Origin: Rugosimonospora acidiphila
GTDB taxonomy: Bacteria > Actinomycetota > Actinomycetes > Mycobacteriales > Micromonosporaceae
Direction: 5' to 3'
DNA: 64,000 nt
Assembly (NCBI RefSeq): GCF_039543385.1
Contig: NZ_BAABJQ010000019.1
Location: 62,001-126,000 of the forward strand
The translations under genes and the position numbers were made by a program. Position 1 is the stretch's first letter. Every line of letters begins with the position of its first letter. The notes beneath the pieces are model-generated. The model saw only the letters and a program-made list of their open reading frames with translations. It was not told where the DNA came from and made no database searches. This document shows positions 1 to 8,772 of the stretch, piece after piece.

Positions 1-9
1 CCGCGGCCA

Positions 10-852
10 ATGGCGCGGCGGCGGGGCCGGCTCGTCCTGAATCTCGCCGTGGTCGTCCTGATGATTATCTGGGCGGTACCGACGGTCGGGCTGCTGGTCA
101 GTTCGTTTCGGCCACAGTCGGCACTGTCAAGCAGCGGCTGGTGGACCGCGTTCGCGCCGCCGTACCATTTCACGATCGCCAACTACCGCGACGTGTTCAA
201 CCAGGCGGGTATTGGGCATGCGTTCGTCAACAGCCTGCTCATCGCGATCCCGGCCACGGTCATTCCGCTCTTCGTCGCGGCCTTCGCCGCCTACGCCTTC
301 AGCTGGATGCAGTTTCCCGGTCGCGACCTACTCTTCGTCGTGGTTGTCGGCCTGCTGGTCGTTCCGCTGCAGACGACCCTGATCCCGGTCCTCAAGCTGT
401 TCGCCGACTGGGGGCTCACCGGCCAGTTTCTCGCGGTGTGGCTGGCGCACACCGGCTACGGGCTGCCGTTCGCCGTCTATCTGCTACGCAACTTCATGGG
501 CTCGCTGCCGCGAGCGGTATTCGAATCCGCCGCCATCGACGGGGCCTCCCACGTGACATCGTTCTTCCGGCTGGCCGTCCCGATGAGTGTGCCAGCCTTC
601 GCCGCGCTGGCTATCTTTCAGTTTCTGTTCGTCTGGAACGACCTGCTCGTATCGCTGATCTACATAGGACTGGCGAACCCCGACAACCTTCCGATGACCG
701 CGACCATCGCCAACCTGGTCAACTCCCTCGGCGGAGGCTGGTACCTGCTGGGTGCCGCGGCATTTGTGTCGATGGCCCTGCCGCTGGCACTGTTCTTCGG
801 TCTCCAGCGCTATTTCGTCCGCGGAATTGTCGGCGGCGCGGTCAAGGGATGA
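10..852 (+). CDS. Sugar ABC transporter permease (MalG type)
   Basis: Inner-membrane permease subunit of a CUT1-type sugar importer, 280 aa. The N-terminus is a short basic stretch (MARRRGR) followed by a first membrane helix at about residues 10-32, then five more hydrophobic segments. The EAA-type loop that docks on the ATPase is seen as ESAAIDGASHVTSFFRLAVP (about residues 172-191). The C-terminus QRYFVRGIVGGAVKG is typical of MalG. The window begins 9 bases upstream, so a start further upstream cannot be excluded and the partner genes are outside. No ATPase gene is present here, as is usual for actinobacterial CUT1 operons that share MsiK. A trehalose synthase follows 180 bp downstream, which suggests an alpha-glucoside substrate; that is inference. 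Confidence 0.9.
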   Translation: MARRRGRLVLNLAVVVLMIIWAVPTVGLLVSSFRPQSALSSSGWWTAFAPPYHFTIANYRDVFNQAGIGHAFVNSLLIAIPATVIPLFVAAFAAYAFSWMQFPGRDLLFVVVVGLLVVPLQTTLIPVLKLFADWGLTGQFLAVWLAHTGYGLPFAVYLLRNFMGSLPRAVFESAAIDGASHVTSFFRLAVPMSVPAFAALAIFQFLFVWNDLLVSLIYIGLANPDNLPMTATIANLVNSLGGGWYLLGAAAFVSMALPLALFFGLQRYFVRGIVGGAVKG

Positions 853-857
853 GCCCG

Positions 858-901
858 GCGACGGGCCGTTGCCCGCGCGCGGCGGCCCGGCAACGGGTCG
901 C
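858..901 (+). terminator. Candidate hairpin terminator after the permease
   Basis: An imperfect inverted repeat (GCGAC, bulge GGG, CCGTTGC pairing with GCAACGG GTCGC) lies just after the permease stop. It is GC-rich with no clear T-run. It could end the upstream ABC operon or reduce read-through into the trehalose synthase gene. Confidence 0.4.
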
Positions 902-1032
902 GTCGCGCACCCCGGGGGCAAACGTCGGTGACCCGAGGGCGCGTCGTAGCCATGGTAATCAAGCGAAGGTACCCCATGAGGCGGTCTGCACCCGATCCGC
1001 TGTCGCCCCGGCCATCCCTTGGAGATCGCGTG

Positions 1033-2802
1033 ATGATCCACCCTGTCTCGAGCCCGCCCCCGCCGGCGCGGACAGCTCGTCGAATGCCCGTGGAGCGGGA
1101 CTGGTTCAAGCGGGCGGTGTTCTACGAGGTGCTGGTACAGGCGTGTATGGACTCGAACTCCGACGGGTACGGTGACCTGCCCGGGTTGACCGGAAAGCTG
1201 GACTATCTGCAGTGGCTGGGGGTGGACTGCCTGTGGCTACCACCGTTCTACGACTCCCCGGGCCGCGATGGCGGCTACGACATCCGGGACTACTACACCG
1301 TGTCGCCTGAGTGCGGTACGGTCGACGACTTCGTGACACTGCTGGACGAGGCACACGCCAGGGGGATCCGTGTCATCACGGACCTGGTCCTCAACCACAC
1401 TTCGGACACGCACCACTGGTTCCAGGAGTCGCGGCGTGACCCGCACGGCCCGTACGGCGACTTCTACGTGTGGCGCGACAGCGACACCGACTACGCGGGG
1501 GTACGGGTCATCTTCAACGACGCCGAGCCGTCGAACTGGACGTTCGACCCGGTGCGGCAGCAGTTCTACTGGCACCGCTTCTACCATCACCAGCCGGACT
1601 TGAACTATGAGAACCCGGCTGTGCAGGAGGCGATGCTGGACATCGTGCGGTTCTGGCTGAACCTGGGGATCGACGGGTTCCGCCTGGACGCGGCGACGTA
1701 CCTGTACGAGCAGGAGGGTACCGACTGCGCGAACCTGCCGGAGACGCACGGGTACCTCAAGCGGCTGCGCAAGGTGATCGATGACGAGTACCCCGGCTGC
1801 GTGCTGCTGGCCGAGGCCAACCTGTGGCCCTCCGACCTGGTGCAGTACTTCGGCGACCCGCAGGTCGGCGGGGACGAGTGCCACATGGCGTTCCACTTCC
1901 CGCTGATGCCGCGCATCTTCATGGCCGTGCGCCGGGAGTCGCGGCAGCCGATTACCGAGATCCTCGCGCAGACCCCGGCCATCCCGTCCGGCTGCCAGTG
2001 GGGCACGTTCTTGCGCAACCACGACGAGTTGACGCTGGAGATGGTCACCGACGAGGAGCGCGACTACCTGTGGGCGGAGTACGCCAAGGATCCGAGGATG
2101 CGGCTCAACGCCGGGATCCGCCGCCGGCTGGCACCGATGGTCGGCGACGACCGCAACCAGATCGAGCTGTTCACCTCCCTGTTGCTGTCGCTGCCCGGCT
2201 CCCCGGTCATCTACTACGGCGACGAGATCGGCATGGGGGACAACGTGTACCTCGGCGACCGCGACGGGGTACGCACCCCCATGCAGTGGTCGCCCGACCG
2301 CAACGGAGGCTTTTCGCGCTGCGACCCCGGCCAGCTCTACCTGCCGGTCAACGCCGGCTGGGTCTACGGCTACCAGGCGGTGAACGTCGAACGCCAGCAG
2401 GACCAGCCGGCCTCACTCCTGCAGTGGACCCGCCGGATGATCGAGGTACGCAAACAGCACCCCGCGCTCGCCCTCGGCGACTTCCACGACCTCGGCGGCT
2501 CCAACCCGGCCGTGCTGGCGTTCCTGCGCGAAACTGCCGACGAGGTCATCCTGTGCGTGCACAACCTGTCCCGGCACCCGGAACCCGTTTTGCTTCCGCT
2601 GGGCCCCCGCTTCCGCGGGCAGATCCCGGTCGAACTGACCGGCAGCACCATCTTCCCCGCCATCGGGCTGCGCCCGTACCTGCTCACTCTGCCCGGTTAC
2701 GGCTCCTACTGGTTCCGCATCGTTCCCTCGCGCCGTCACGCCCGGGTGGTGGGTCACCCGGCTCACTTGTCGGAGCCGGCGAGCACGCCGTGCACGAAGT
2801 AG
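1033..2802 (+). CDS. treS: Trehalose synthase / maltose alpha-D-glucosyltransferase (GH13)
   Basis: Cytoplasmic GH13 enzyme interconverting maltose and trehalose, 589 aa, a normal length for stand-alone TreS. The N-terminal block DWFKRAVFYEVLVQ is the family hallmark. The GH13 regions are visible: DLVLNHTSD, the nucleophile Asp in GFRLDAATYLYE, the acid/base Glu in LLAEANLWP, and RNHDEL with the transition-state Asp. The ATG at 1033 was chosen because GGAG lies 8 nt upstream. An in-frame GTG at 928 would add a basic, low-similarity leader. The last 40 bp overlap the 3' end of the convergent permease gene on the other strand. The neighbouring sugar importers suggest imported maltose-type sugars feed this enzyme. 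Confidence 0.92.
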   Translation: MIHPVSSPPPPARTARRMPVERDWFKRAVFYEVLVQACMDSNSDGYGDLPGLTGKLDYLQWLGVDCLWLPPFYDSPGRDGGYDIRDYYTVSPECGTVDDFVTLLDEAHARGIRVITDLVLNHTSDTHHWFQESRRDPHGPYGDFYVWRDSDTDYAGVRVIFNDAEPSNWTFDPVRQQFYWHRFYHHQPDLNYENPAVQEAMLDIVRFWLNLGIDGFRLDAATYLYEQEGTDCANLPETHGYLKRLRKVIDDEYPGCVLLAEANLWPSDLVQYFGDPQVGGDECHMAFHFPLMPRIFMAVRRESRQPITEILAQTPAIPSGCQWGTFLRNHDELTLEMVTDEERDYLWAEYAKDPRMRLNAGIRRRLAPMVGDDRNQIELFTSLLLSLPGSPVIYYGDEIGMGDNVYLGDRDGVRTPMQWSPDRNGGFSRCDPGQLYLPVNAGWVYGYQAVNVERQQDQPASLLQWTRRMIEVRKQHPALALGDFHDLGGSNPAVLAFLRETADEVILCVHNLSRHPEPVLLPLGPRFRGQIPVELTGSTIFPAIGLRPYLLTLPGYGSYWFRIVPSRRHARVVGHPAHLSEPASTPCTK

Positions 2803-3683
2803 CGCTGAAACGAGAAGAACACCACCAGCGGTACGAGCATGGACACGAACGCGCCGGGGCCGATCAGGTCGATGTTGGAGGAAAAGGTACGCATCTGCGA
2901 GAGCAACTGGTAGGTGATGGGGGCGTGCGCGGAGTCGGCGAAGACCAGCGCGACCAGCAGGTCGTTCCACACCCATATGAACTCGTAGACGGCGAGCGCC
3001 GCGATGGCGGGCCGGCCGATGGGCAGCACGACCCGGCGGAAGATGGCGAGCTCGCTGCCGCCGTCGACCCGGGCCGCCTCCAGCAGGTCGCGGGGAATGC
3101 CGGCGAAGAAGTCGCGGAGCAGGAAGATGGCGAACGGTAGGCCGAAGGCGACGTGGAAGGCGACGACGGCGGGCACGTCGCCGTAGATGTGCAGGGCGCG
3201 GAAGACGGCGGCGTCGGGAATGATGGCCACCTGGACCGGCACGATGATGAGCGCGACGGTCAAGGCGAACAGCCAGTTCCGGCCGGGAAAGTCGATCCAG
3301 GCCAGGGCGTAGGCGGCCAGCGCCCCGAGGCCGACGACGAGCACGGTGGACGGCACGGTGATCAGGACGCTGTTCCACAGCGAGCCGAGGATGTCCTTGT
3401 TCTGCATGAGGTTCACGTAGTTGGACAGCGTGAGCTGAGCCGGCCGGCGCAGGACCGTCCACCAGCCCGTGGCGCTGTTGTCCGCCGGAGCGCGCAGGCT
3501 CTCGATGAACAACCCGAGGGTGGGCAGCAACCAGAACAGACCCACGGTCCACACGCAGATCTGCAGCAACGCTTTGCCGAACCGGCCGGCGGCGCGCACG
3601 ACGAGGCTGCGCCGGGGCGGGACGGTGACAGCGGTACCGGCGGGCACGAGCGTCGGCACCCGCGGGGTGACGGCCACACTCAC
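2763..3683 (-). CDS. Sugar ABC transporter permease (MalG type)
   Basis: 306-aa membrane permease, third gene of a binding protein-MalF-MalG operon. A basic N-terminus precedes a helix at about 40-65. The EAA loop reads LEAARVDGGSELAIFRRVVLP and the C-terminus QRYFVHGVLAGSDK is MalG-like. The GTG start overlaps the stop of the upstream MalF gene as GTGA, with GGAGGG just upstream, so translation is probably coupled. The closest relative in the window by eye is the permease at 10-852: both have WNDLLV and RYFV blocks, suggesting related substrates. The 3' end runs 40 bp into the convergent treS gene. Confidence 0.92.
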   Translation of the reverse strand: MSVAVTPRVPTLVPAGTAVTVPPRRSLVVRAAGRFGKALLQICVWTVGLFWLLPTLGLFIESLRAPADNSATGWWTVLRRPAQLTLSNYVNLMQNKDILGSLWNSVLITVPSTVLVVGLGALAAYALAWIDFPGRNWLFALTVALIIVPVQVAIIPDAAVFRALHIYGDVPAVVAFHVAFGLPFAIFLLRDFFAGIPRDLLEAARVDGGSELAIFRRVVLPIGRPAIAALAVYEFIWVWNDLLVALVFADSAHAPITYQLLSQMRTFSSNIDLIGPGAFVSMLVPLVVFFSFQRYFVHGVLAGSDK

Positions 3684-5146
3684 GACGGGTCCCTCCGTAG
3701 ACGACGGACATTGAACGCGATCGCGGGTATCACGAGGACGAACAGCAGCACACCCAGTGCGCTGCCCAGCCCCTTGTCCAGGCTGCCGCCGAAGGACACC
3801 TTGTACATCTGCACGGCGACGACCGTCGCGGCGTCCTGGGAGGAGTCCGGGGCGATCACGTAGACCAGGTCGAAGATTTTCAGCACATTGATGATGAGGG
3901 TGACCATCACCACGATGAGCACCGGTCGGACCAGTGGGATCGTGACTTTGCGGAGCACCTGCCACTCGCTGGCCCCGTCGACCCGGGCGGCCTCCAGGGT
4001 CTCCCGGGGCAGTGCGCCCAGCCCGGCAGAAATGATCAACATGGCGAATCCGGCCCAGATCCAGAGATACGCCACGATGATCGCCGGAGTGATCAGCGAC
4101 GGCCCGAGCCAGCCGATCCCGCCGAACGGGGCGGCGAAGTCCGACGCGGGCAGGGCCAGGGTGAAGCCGCTGCCGTGCAGCCCGGTGAAGGCGAACCGCC
4201 CCGCGTGGTCGGTGATCGCGTTGGCAACCACCCTGCCATCGCGTACCGCCTGCACCCGGATGCCGGGCAGCCCCTGCTCGCCCCGGTCGATCGCTCCGAC
4301 CCGCCCACCACCCGGGGTGAAGTCCAGCCACACCACGCCGGACAGCGCACCGTCCGTGGTGCCGGGAGCGGCGGCCTGAACCGCCGTGTTCGGTACCGTG
4401 TCCCGGGCCACCCCGACCAGCGGCAACGTCACCTCGGTGCCAGACGCGAACGTGTGCGTCGAGGCGTACCCGCCGTCGCCTGCTGTCGACAGGATGCTCG
4501 CGTCCCGGGGCCGCGCTCCCGGGTACGGGGAGGCCGGCCGGAACACGTCGTGCACGACCGAGATCGCGGCGTTGAGCACGCCCCGGTCGGGGCTCGCGTC
4601 GTAGACCAGGCGCCACGCGATCCCGGTGGACACCAGCGACACGGCCATCGGCATGACCAGGATCGTCCTGAACACGGTGGCCAGCCGGACCCGTTGACCC
4701 AGTACCGCGAAGATGAGCCCGAGCACGGTCACCACTGTCGGTGCGACGGCAACCCAGACCGCGTTGTTGAGCAGCGCGCGTCGGGTGTCGGCCGCAGAAA
4801 AAATCGCGAGGTAGTTGCGCAGCCCCACCCAGTGCTGCCCGGCCGAATCGTGCAGGCTCAGCCAGACGGTGCGAAAGATCGGCCAGGCCACCAGCAGGGC
4901 GAGGATCATCAGCGCGGGGGCCAGGAATACCGCGGCGACCGTCCGGCGCTCGCGCCGGACCGTGGCCTCCGGCCCTCCCTGCGGGGCGCGGCCCAAGCGG
5001 TCGAGGTCCGGGCTGTCGGGGTCCGTGGGCCGGGGAACGGTCGCCACGCGCCGCCCGGCGGTGGTCGCCGGATCGCGGGCGGGGTCGGTGCCCGTCGCGG
5101 TCGAGGCACGCACCAGGCCGTCGACCGGCTTGCCCGTGCCGGTCAT
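3680..5146 (-). CDS. Sugar ABC transporter permease (MalF type) with inserted extracellular domain
   Basis: 488 aa, far longer than the roughly 300 aa usual for the family. It has a long charged cytoplasmic N-terminus (about 1-65), helix 1 at about 70-93, helices 2-3 at about 128-150 and 158-180, then an insertion of about 140 residues (200-340). Helix 4 onward follows, with the EAA loop LEAARVDGASEWQVLRKVTIP (about 383-403). The insert contains a stretch (about 265-337) resembling a CNA-B/SdrD-B beta-sandwich: LSGVVWLDFT, GLPGIRVQAV, TDHAGRFAFTGL. It sits where E. coli MalF has its P2 loop, so contact with the binding protein is inferred. The ATG start overlaps the upstream stop as ATGA, with GGGAG upstream. 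Confidence 0.9.
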   Translation of the reverse strand: MTGTGKPVDGLVRASTATGTDPARDPATTAGRRVATVPRPTDPDSPDLDRLGRAPQGGPEATVRRERRTVAAVFLAPALMILALLVAWPIFRTVWLSLHDSAGQHWVGLRNYLAIFSAADTRRALLNNAVWVAVAPTVVTVLGLIFAVLGQRVRLATVFRTILVMPMAVSLVSTGIAWRLVYDASPDRGVLNAAISVVHDVFRPASPYPGARPRDASILSTAGDGGYASTHTFASGTEVTLPLVGVARDTVPNTAVQAAAPGTTDGALSGVVWLDFTPGGGRVGAIDRGEQGLPGIRVQAVRDGRVVANAITDHAGRFAFTGLHGSGFTLALPASDFAAPFGGIGWLGPSLITPAIIVAYLWIWAGFAMLIISAGLGALPRETLEAARVDGASEWQVLRKVTIPLVRPVLIVVMVTLIINVLKIFDLVYVIAPDSSQDAATVVAVQMYKVSFGGSLDKGLGSALGVLLFVLVIPAIAFNVRRLRRDPS

Positions 5147-6450
5147 GAGCGGCTCCCGTAATCCTTGGTGGCCGCGGCCTCCAGCGCGGCCGCGGTACCG
5201 GCGGGATCGCCCGGGTGGGCAACGAAGTCGGTCAGCAGCCGCCATTCGTCCGCGCCGGCCTGGCCGCCGAAGGACTGCGGCGTCTGGTCGGACATGTCGA
5301 ACTGCACCACCGACGACGTGACCAGTGCCTGCGCCATCGCCCGGGTGGAGTCGTCGGGGTACGCGGACAGGTCGAGCTCGCTGTTCGCGGACAGGAAGCC
5401 GCCCGCCTGCGCCCAGATTCTCGCCGCCTCCGGCGAGGCGAGGTAGGCCATCAGCGCTCGGGCACCAGGGGAGTCCCTGAACTGGACTGCCTCGTCGCCG
5501 GCGGACACGACGGCGGGGGCGGAGCCGTCGATGGACGGGAAGTTGAAGAGTTTGGCGTCGCCGCCGATCCGGGCCGCGCCCAGCTTGCCGATTTCACCAG
5601 TGACGAAGTCGCCCTCGTACAGCATGGCGGCCTTCGGCCGTTCGCCGAACACGTCCGCGACCGCCTGGGTGAAGGTCAACTGGGTGGCGCCTTTCTCGAT
5701 CATGTTGGGCGTACCGAAGTAGCCGCCGAGCACGCTCAGCGCCCGCACCACCGTCGGATCCGTCCACGCTAGCCGGTGCGCGGCCAACTCGGCGTACTTG
5801 TCGCTGCCCGCCACCCGCAGATAGACGTTCTCGAACCAGTCGGTGACCGGCCAGCCGTCGGCCGCAGGCACGGCGATCGGCGTCACGCCCGAGTCGGCCA
5901 GGGTCTTCGAGGTGTCGATGAAGTCGTCCCAGGTGGACGGTGGCCGCGCGCCCGCCGCACGAAAGTCGTCGGTGCGGTACCAGACAACGGACTTGTTGGC
6001 GACCTTGAAGAAAAAGCCGTAAAGCCTGCCGTCCACGACGCCCAACTGCTTCCACGCGTCGCTGTAGTTCGTCGATACCGCCGCAGCCGCATCACCGGTG
6101 AGGGGAACCAGCATGCCCTTCCGGGCGTACTCGGCGACCACGCCCGGTTGGGGAACCAACGCCACGTCCGGCGGCGCACCACCGGTCAGCCGGCTGTTGA
6201 GCAGTATGTTGACGTTGTTACCCCCGGAGGTATAGGTGACCTTGACGTGCGTCCTGGCAGTGAAGCCGTTCAGGACCTTCTGAAAGTTCGCCTGCTCTTC
6301 CCCGGTCCACTCACCGATGACCTCGAGGCTCCGGCCGCTCACGTCACTGCCCGCGGACCCCGAACCGGCCCCTGCCGTGACGCCGCAGCCGGCCACCATC
6401 GCCAGCGCGACGGCGGCGATCGCCGCGCCGTGGTGAAGCTTCCAAGACAT
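5143..6450 (-). CDS. Sugar ABC transporter substrate-binding lipoprotein
   Basis: 435-aa extracellular solute-binding protein of the CUT1 family and first gene of the operon. The N-terminus MSWKLHHG plus a hydrophobic helix and the lipobox MVAGC (Cys about residue 26) mark a lipoprotein. The mature part begins with SLEVIGEWTGEEQANFQKVL, a typical first lobe strand and helix. The ATG at 6450 has GGAGG 7 nt upstream; longer in-frame starts lack a signal peptide. The MalF-type permease gene follows with a 4-bp overlap. The ligand is unknown. The adjacent treS hints at an alpha-glucoside, but nothing in the sequence proves it. Confidence 0.92.
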   Translation of the reverse strand: MSWKLHHGAAIAAVALAMVAGCGVTAGAGSGSAGSDVSGRSLEVIGEWTGEEQANFQKVLNGFTARTHVKVTYTSGGNNVNILLNSRLTGGAPPDVALVPQPGVVAEYARKGMLVPLTGDAAAAVSTNYSDAWKQLGVVDGRLYGFFFKVANKSVVWYRTDDFRAAGARPPSTWDDFIDTSKTLADSGVTPIAVPAADGWPVTDWFENVYLRVAGSDKYAELAAHRLAWTDPTVVRALSVLGGYFGTPNMIEKGATQLTFTQAVADVFGERPKAAMLYEGDFVTGEIGKLGAARIGGDAKLFNFPSIDGSAPAVVSAGDEAVQFRDSPGARALMAYLASPEAARIWAQAGGFLSANSELDLSAYPDDSTRAMAQALVTSSVVQFDMSDQTPQSFGGQAGADEWRLLTDFVAHPGDPAGTAAALEAAATKDYGSRS

Positions 6451-7067
6451 CAATACCTCCGAAGTCGCGGTCGGTTCGACAGCACTCCGTCGGACAGTCC
6501 GGTCAGCAGGCATGCCGTCCGTCGACGTCGACCGCGAGCTTGGCCGCTCCGTGTGCAACCAGCATGTCTGCGCCCGCGATCGGATCACAGCGCCGCCGGA
6601 CGGCATGGCCGGCCGTCGATTCCGAACGAGACGAACCGAATGTTGCCGGGGTGCGAGCGCCAGAGCCAGAGCGCCACTGACACTGCAACCCAAACGAGAA
6701 AGTCCTCACAAGATCGACATGTCGGCAGCCGGTCACTCGTCGTGCGATGCCGCGCACCCGTGCGACGCCGAACGCATGGCGTGGTGGGTGGACCAGTCCG
6801 GGAGCTGCCCTGCGACCTGCCAGGATCGCCGCGCTGGCGCCAGCCCCGTTGAGCATGTGAGCGAAACTCTACCAAGTCGTGACGCCAATGGCCGCGCACC
6901 TTCTGCGACGCTGAGTCGCAATACCGCCGCATCGAGGCGGCCGGCTTGCGGATCGGTGCGACGTTCGATGAATCGGGCGTGATTGAAACATCGCGCACCT
7001 GCCAACGTAAATCTGTAAGGCATCAGCACGACAGCGATGTGCGTGCCCGGCGGGGAAGGAGGCTGGG
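6451..7067. other. Divergent intergenic region
   Basis: 617 bp between the divergent binding-protein operon and the HemD-like regulator gene. It must hold promoters for both. I see no convincing reading frame, no long palindrome and no recognisable operator. Open frames here have no plausible ribosome-binding site or family similarity. Confidence 0.5.
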
Positions 7068-8276
7068 GTGGCGCCACCCAGGAACGCGCCGGCTGCGATC
7101 GCACCACTGCCGGCGGTACCCCTCGCCTGTGTGCCGCCGGCCCCGCGGGACTCCGCCGTCACCCAGCCGCCGCCGGAGCCGGCGGCGGCGCTGGCGGGGT
7201 ACGCCGTCGCCGTCGTCTCGGACCGCCGCCGCCACCGGCTGTGCGATCTGCTGGAAGCGGCCGGGGCCCGTACCGTCGCGGTTCAGGGCGTGCGCACACT
7301 CTCCACCCTCGACAGTCAGCCGCTTCAGACGCAGACCGCACAGGTGCTCGCCGCCCCCATCGACGAGCTGGTCGTCGCCTCCGACTTCGGGTTTCGCTCG
7401 TGGCTACGGCTGGCGCGCCAGTGGCAGCGCGCGGACGCGCTGTCCGCCCGCTTCGCCGGCGCCCGGCGGCTGGCCAGTAATCCCCGAGCCGCCGATGCCA
7501 TGCGCGAGATCGGCTTGGACGAGATCTGGTCCACGGCCGCCGGCAGCACCGAGGAGCTCTTTCGCTACCTGCTGGCGCAGCCGATGACCGGTCGCCGGGT
7601 GGTGGTCCAGAGCGACAACCCGTCTGTGGCCGAGCTGTGCCACGCGATGCGCGTGGCCGGTGCCGACGTCGTCGAGGTGGTCACCCATCAGGCCTTCCCG
7701 CCGACGCATGCCGATCTGCTGCGTCGTCTCGGCGATCAGATCTGCGCGGGGCAGGTGGACGCGGTGGCGTTCACCAACCCCGCATCGGTGGAGAACCTGC
7801 TCGCCCAGGCCGTCGCTGACCGGCGCCTCAACGAGCTGCTCAACGCAATGTCCGACGAGGTACCCGCGATGTGCCTGAGCGAGCTGGGCGCAGCGCCGCT
7901 GCGCGCCCACGGAGTGCCGGTTCACCTACCTGTTCAGCCCTTTCTCGAAGAGTTCGTGGCGCTTGCGGCGGCGACGGTGCCGCGGCGGGCGGTGCGGGTC
8001 GTCGCGGGCGGGCTGTGTCTTGAGGTACGGGGACAGGCGGTGGTGCTCAACGGTGAGCTGATTGCGGTGCAGCCCGGGCCGATCGCGGTGCTGCGCGCCC
8101 TGGCCCGCCACCCCGGTCGGGTGCTGTCCTGTGCGGAGATCCGCCGCGCGACCCCGAACTGGGCCGGGGTGGATGACCACGCCATCGAAATGGCGGTATC
8201 GCGCCTGCGACGCTCGCTGAAGGACAACGAACTGATCCAGACGGTCATGAAGCGCGGCTACCGGCTTGCCGCGTGA
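7068..8276 (+). CDS. nnaR: HemD-like / winged-helix fusion regulator (NnaR type)
   Basis: 402 aa. Residues about 40-300 resemble uroporphyrinogen-III synthase: GYAVAVVSDRRRHRL at the start, then TGRRVVVQSDN and VDAVAFTNPASVENLL. Residues about 305-400 are an OmpR/PhoB-type winged helix (GPIAVLRALARHPGRVLS, DDHAIEMAVSRLRRSL, VMKRGYRLA). In Streptomyces this architecture is NnaR, a partner of GlnR in nitrate/nitrite assimilation genes. Whether the HemD part is catalytic is doubtful, and no haem genes are nearby. The GTG start at 7068 is preceded by GAAGGAGG at a good distance. It is monocistronic here and not linked to nitrogen genes in the window. Confidence is high for the architecture and moderate for the gene name. 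Confidence 0.85.
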   Translation: MAPPRNAPAAIAPLPAVPLACVPPAPRDSAVTQPPPEPAAALAGYAVAVVSDRRRHRLCDLLEAAGARTVAVQGVRTLSTLDSQPLQTQTAQVLAAPIDELVVASDFGFRSWLRLARQWQRADALSARFAGARRLASNPRAADAMREIGLDEIWSTAAGSTEELFRYLLAQPMTGRRVVVQSDNPSVAELCHAMRVAGADVVEVVTHQAFPPTHADLLRRLGDQICAGQVDAVAFTNPASVENLLAQAVADRRLNELLNAMSDEVPAMCLSELGAAPLRAHGVPVHLPVQPFLEEFVALAAATVPRRAVRVVAGGLCLEVRGQAVVLNGELIAVQPGPIAVLRALARHPGRVLSCAEIRRATPNWAGVDDHAIEMAVSRLRRSLKDNELIQTVMKRGYRLAA

Positions 8277-8772
8277 GCTGCGCTGCGCAGTCGGACTGAC
8301 GTACGCCGGTCAGCGGCCGGCGGCCCGCGGTCCCGGACGGGATGACCTCATCGATGCCGGATTCCGTTTCTTACCTTCCGGCACACGTGCGTTCCCGGTC
8401 CCGAGAGCGGAGAGCCGCCACGCGCAGACACGCCTGCGTCATTGTGCTCGCCCTGGCCGTCTGCGCGTCGCTGTCCACGATGGGCCGCACCAGTGACCGC
8501 GCCACGACGCCGCCGACCGGCGGGGGTGGCCGCGGTCCGGGAAAGCGTGATCGCCGGTCCGGCGAACTCCGTCGCGGACGAACGGCGTAGGCGTTCAGCG
8601 GCTCCCATGCCGCGATGCCCGGTATCATCCCGGCTGCAGTCGCTTGCCAGGTGGTACATCTCGAGGTACCGCTCCAGCGCCTCGGCGCAGCGTCCGTCGC
8701 CGTTGCCCACCGGGCCATACGCCACGCCGCACGGATGCTGACTGCCACGCGGCATGGCGCCCGGAGGAGTTG
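8277..8772. other. Intergenic region without a confident gene
   Basis: 496 bp between the convergent HemD-like regulator and the AMP-ligase genes. The minus strand at about 8590-8755 has a coding-like, GC3-rich stretch (AYGPVGNGDGRCAEALERY) but no credible start or family. It may be a remnant. No terminator hairpin with a T-run was found. Confidence 0.4.

Noticed and set aside
2763..5222. Single 819-codon frame that would fuse the two permeases
   Set aside because: Only the part after the GTG at 3683 has permease similarity. The upstream part is an antiparallel-free alternate frame of the MalF gene, and the real genes overlap by GTGA.
6451..7067. Small genes in the divergent intergenic region
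   Set aside because: Several open frames exist on both strands, but none has a ribosome-binding site, consistent codon bias or recognisable motif.
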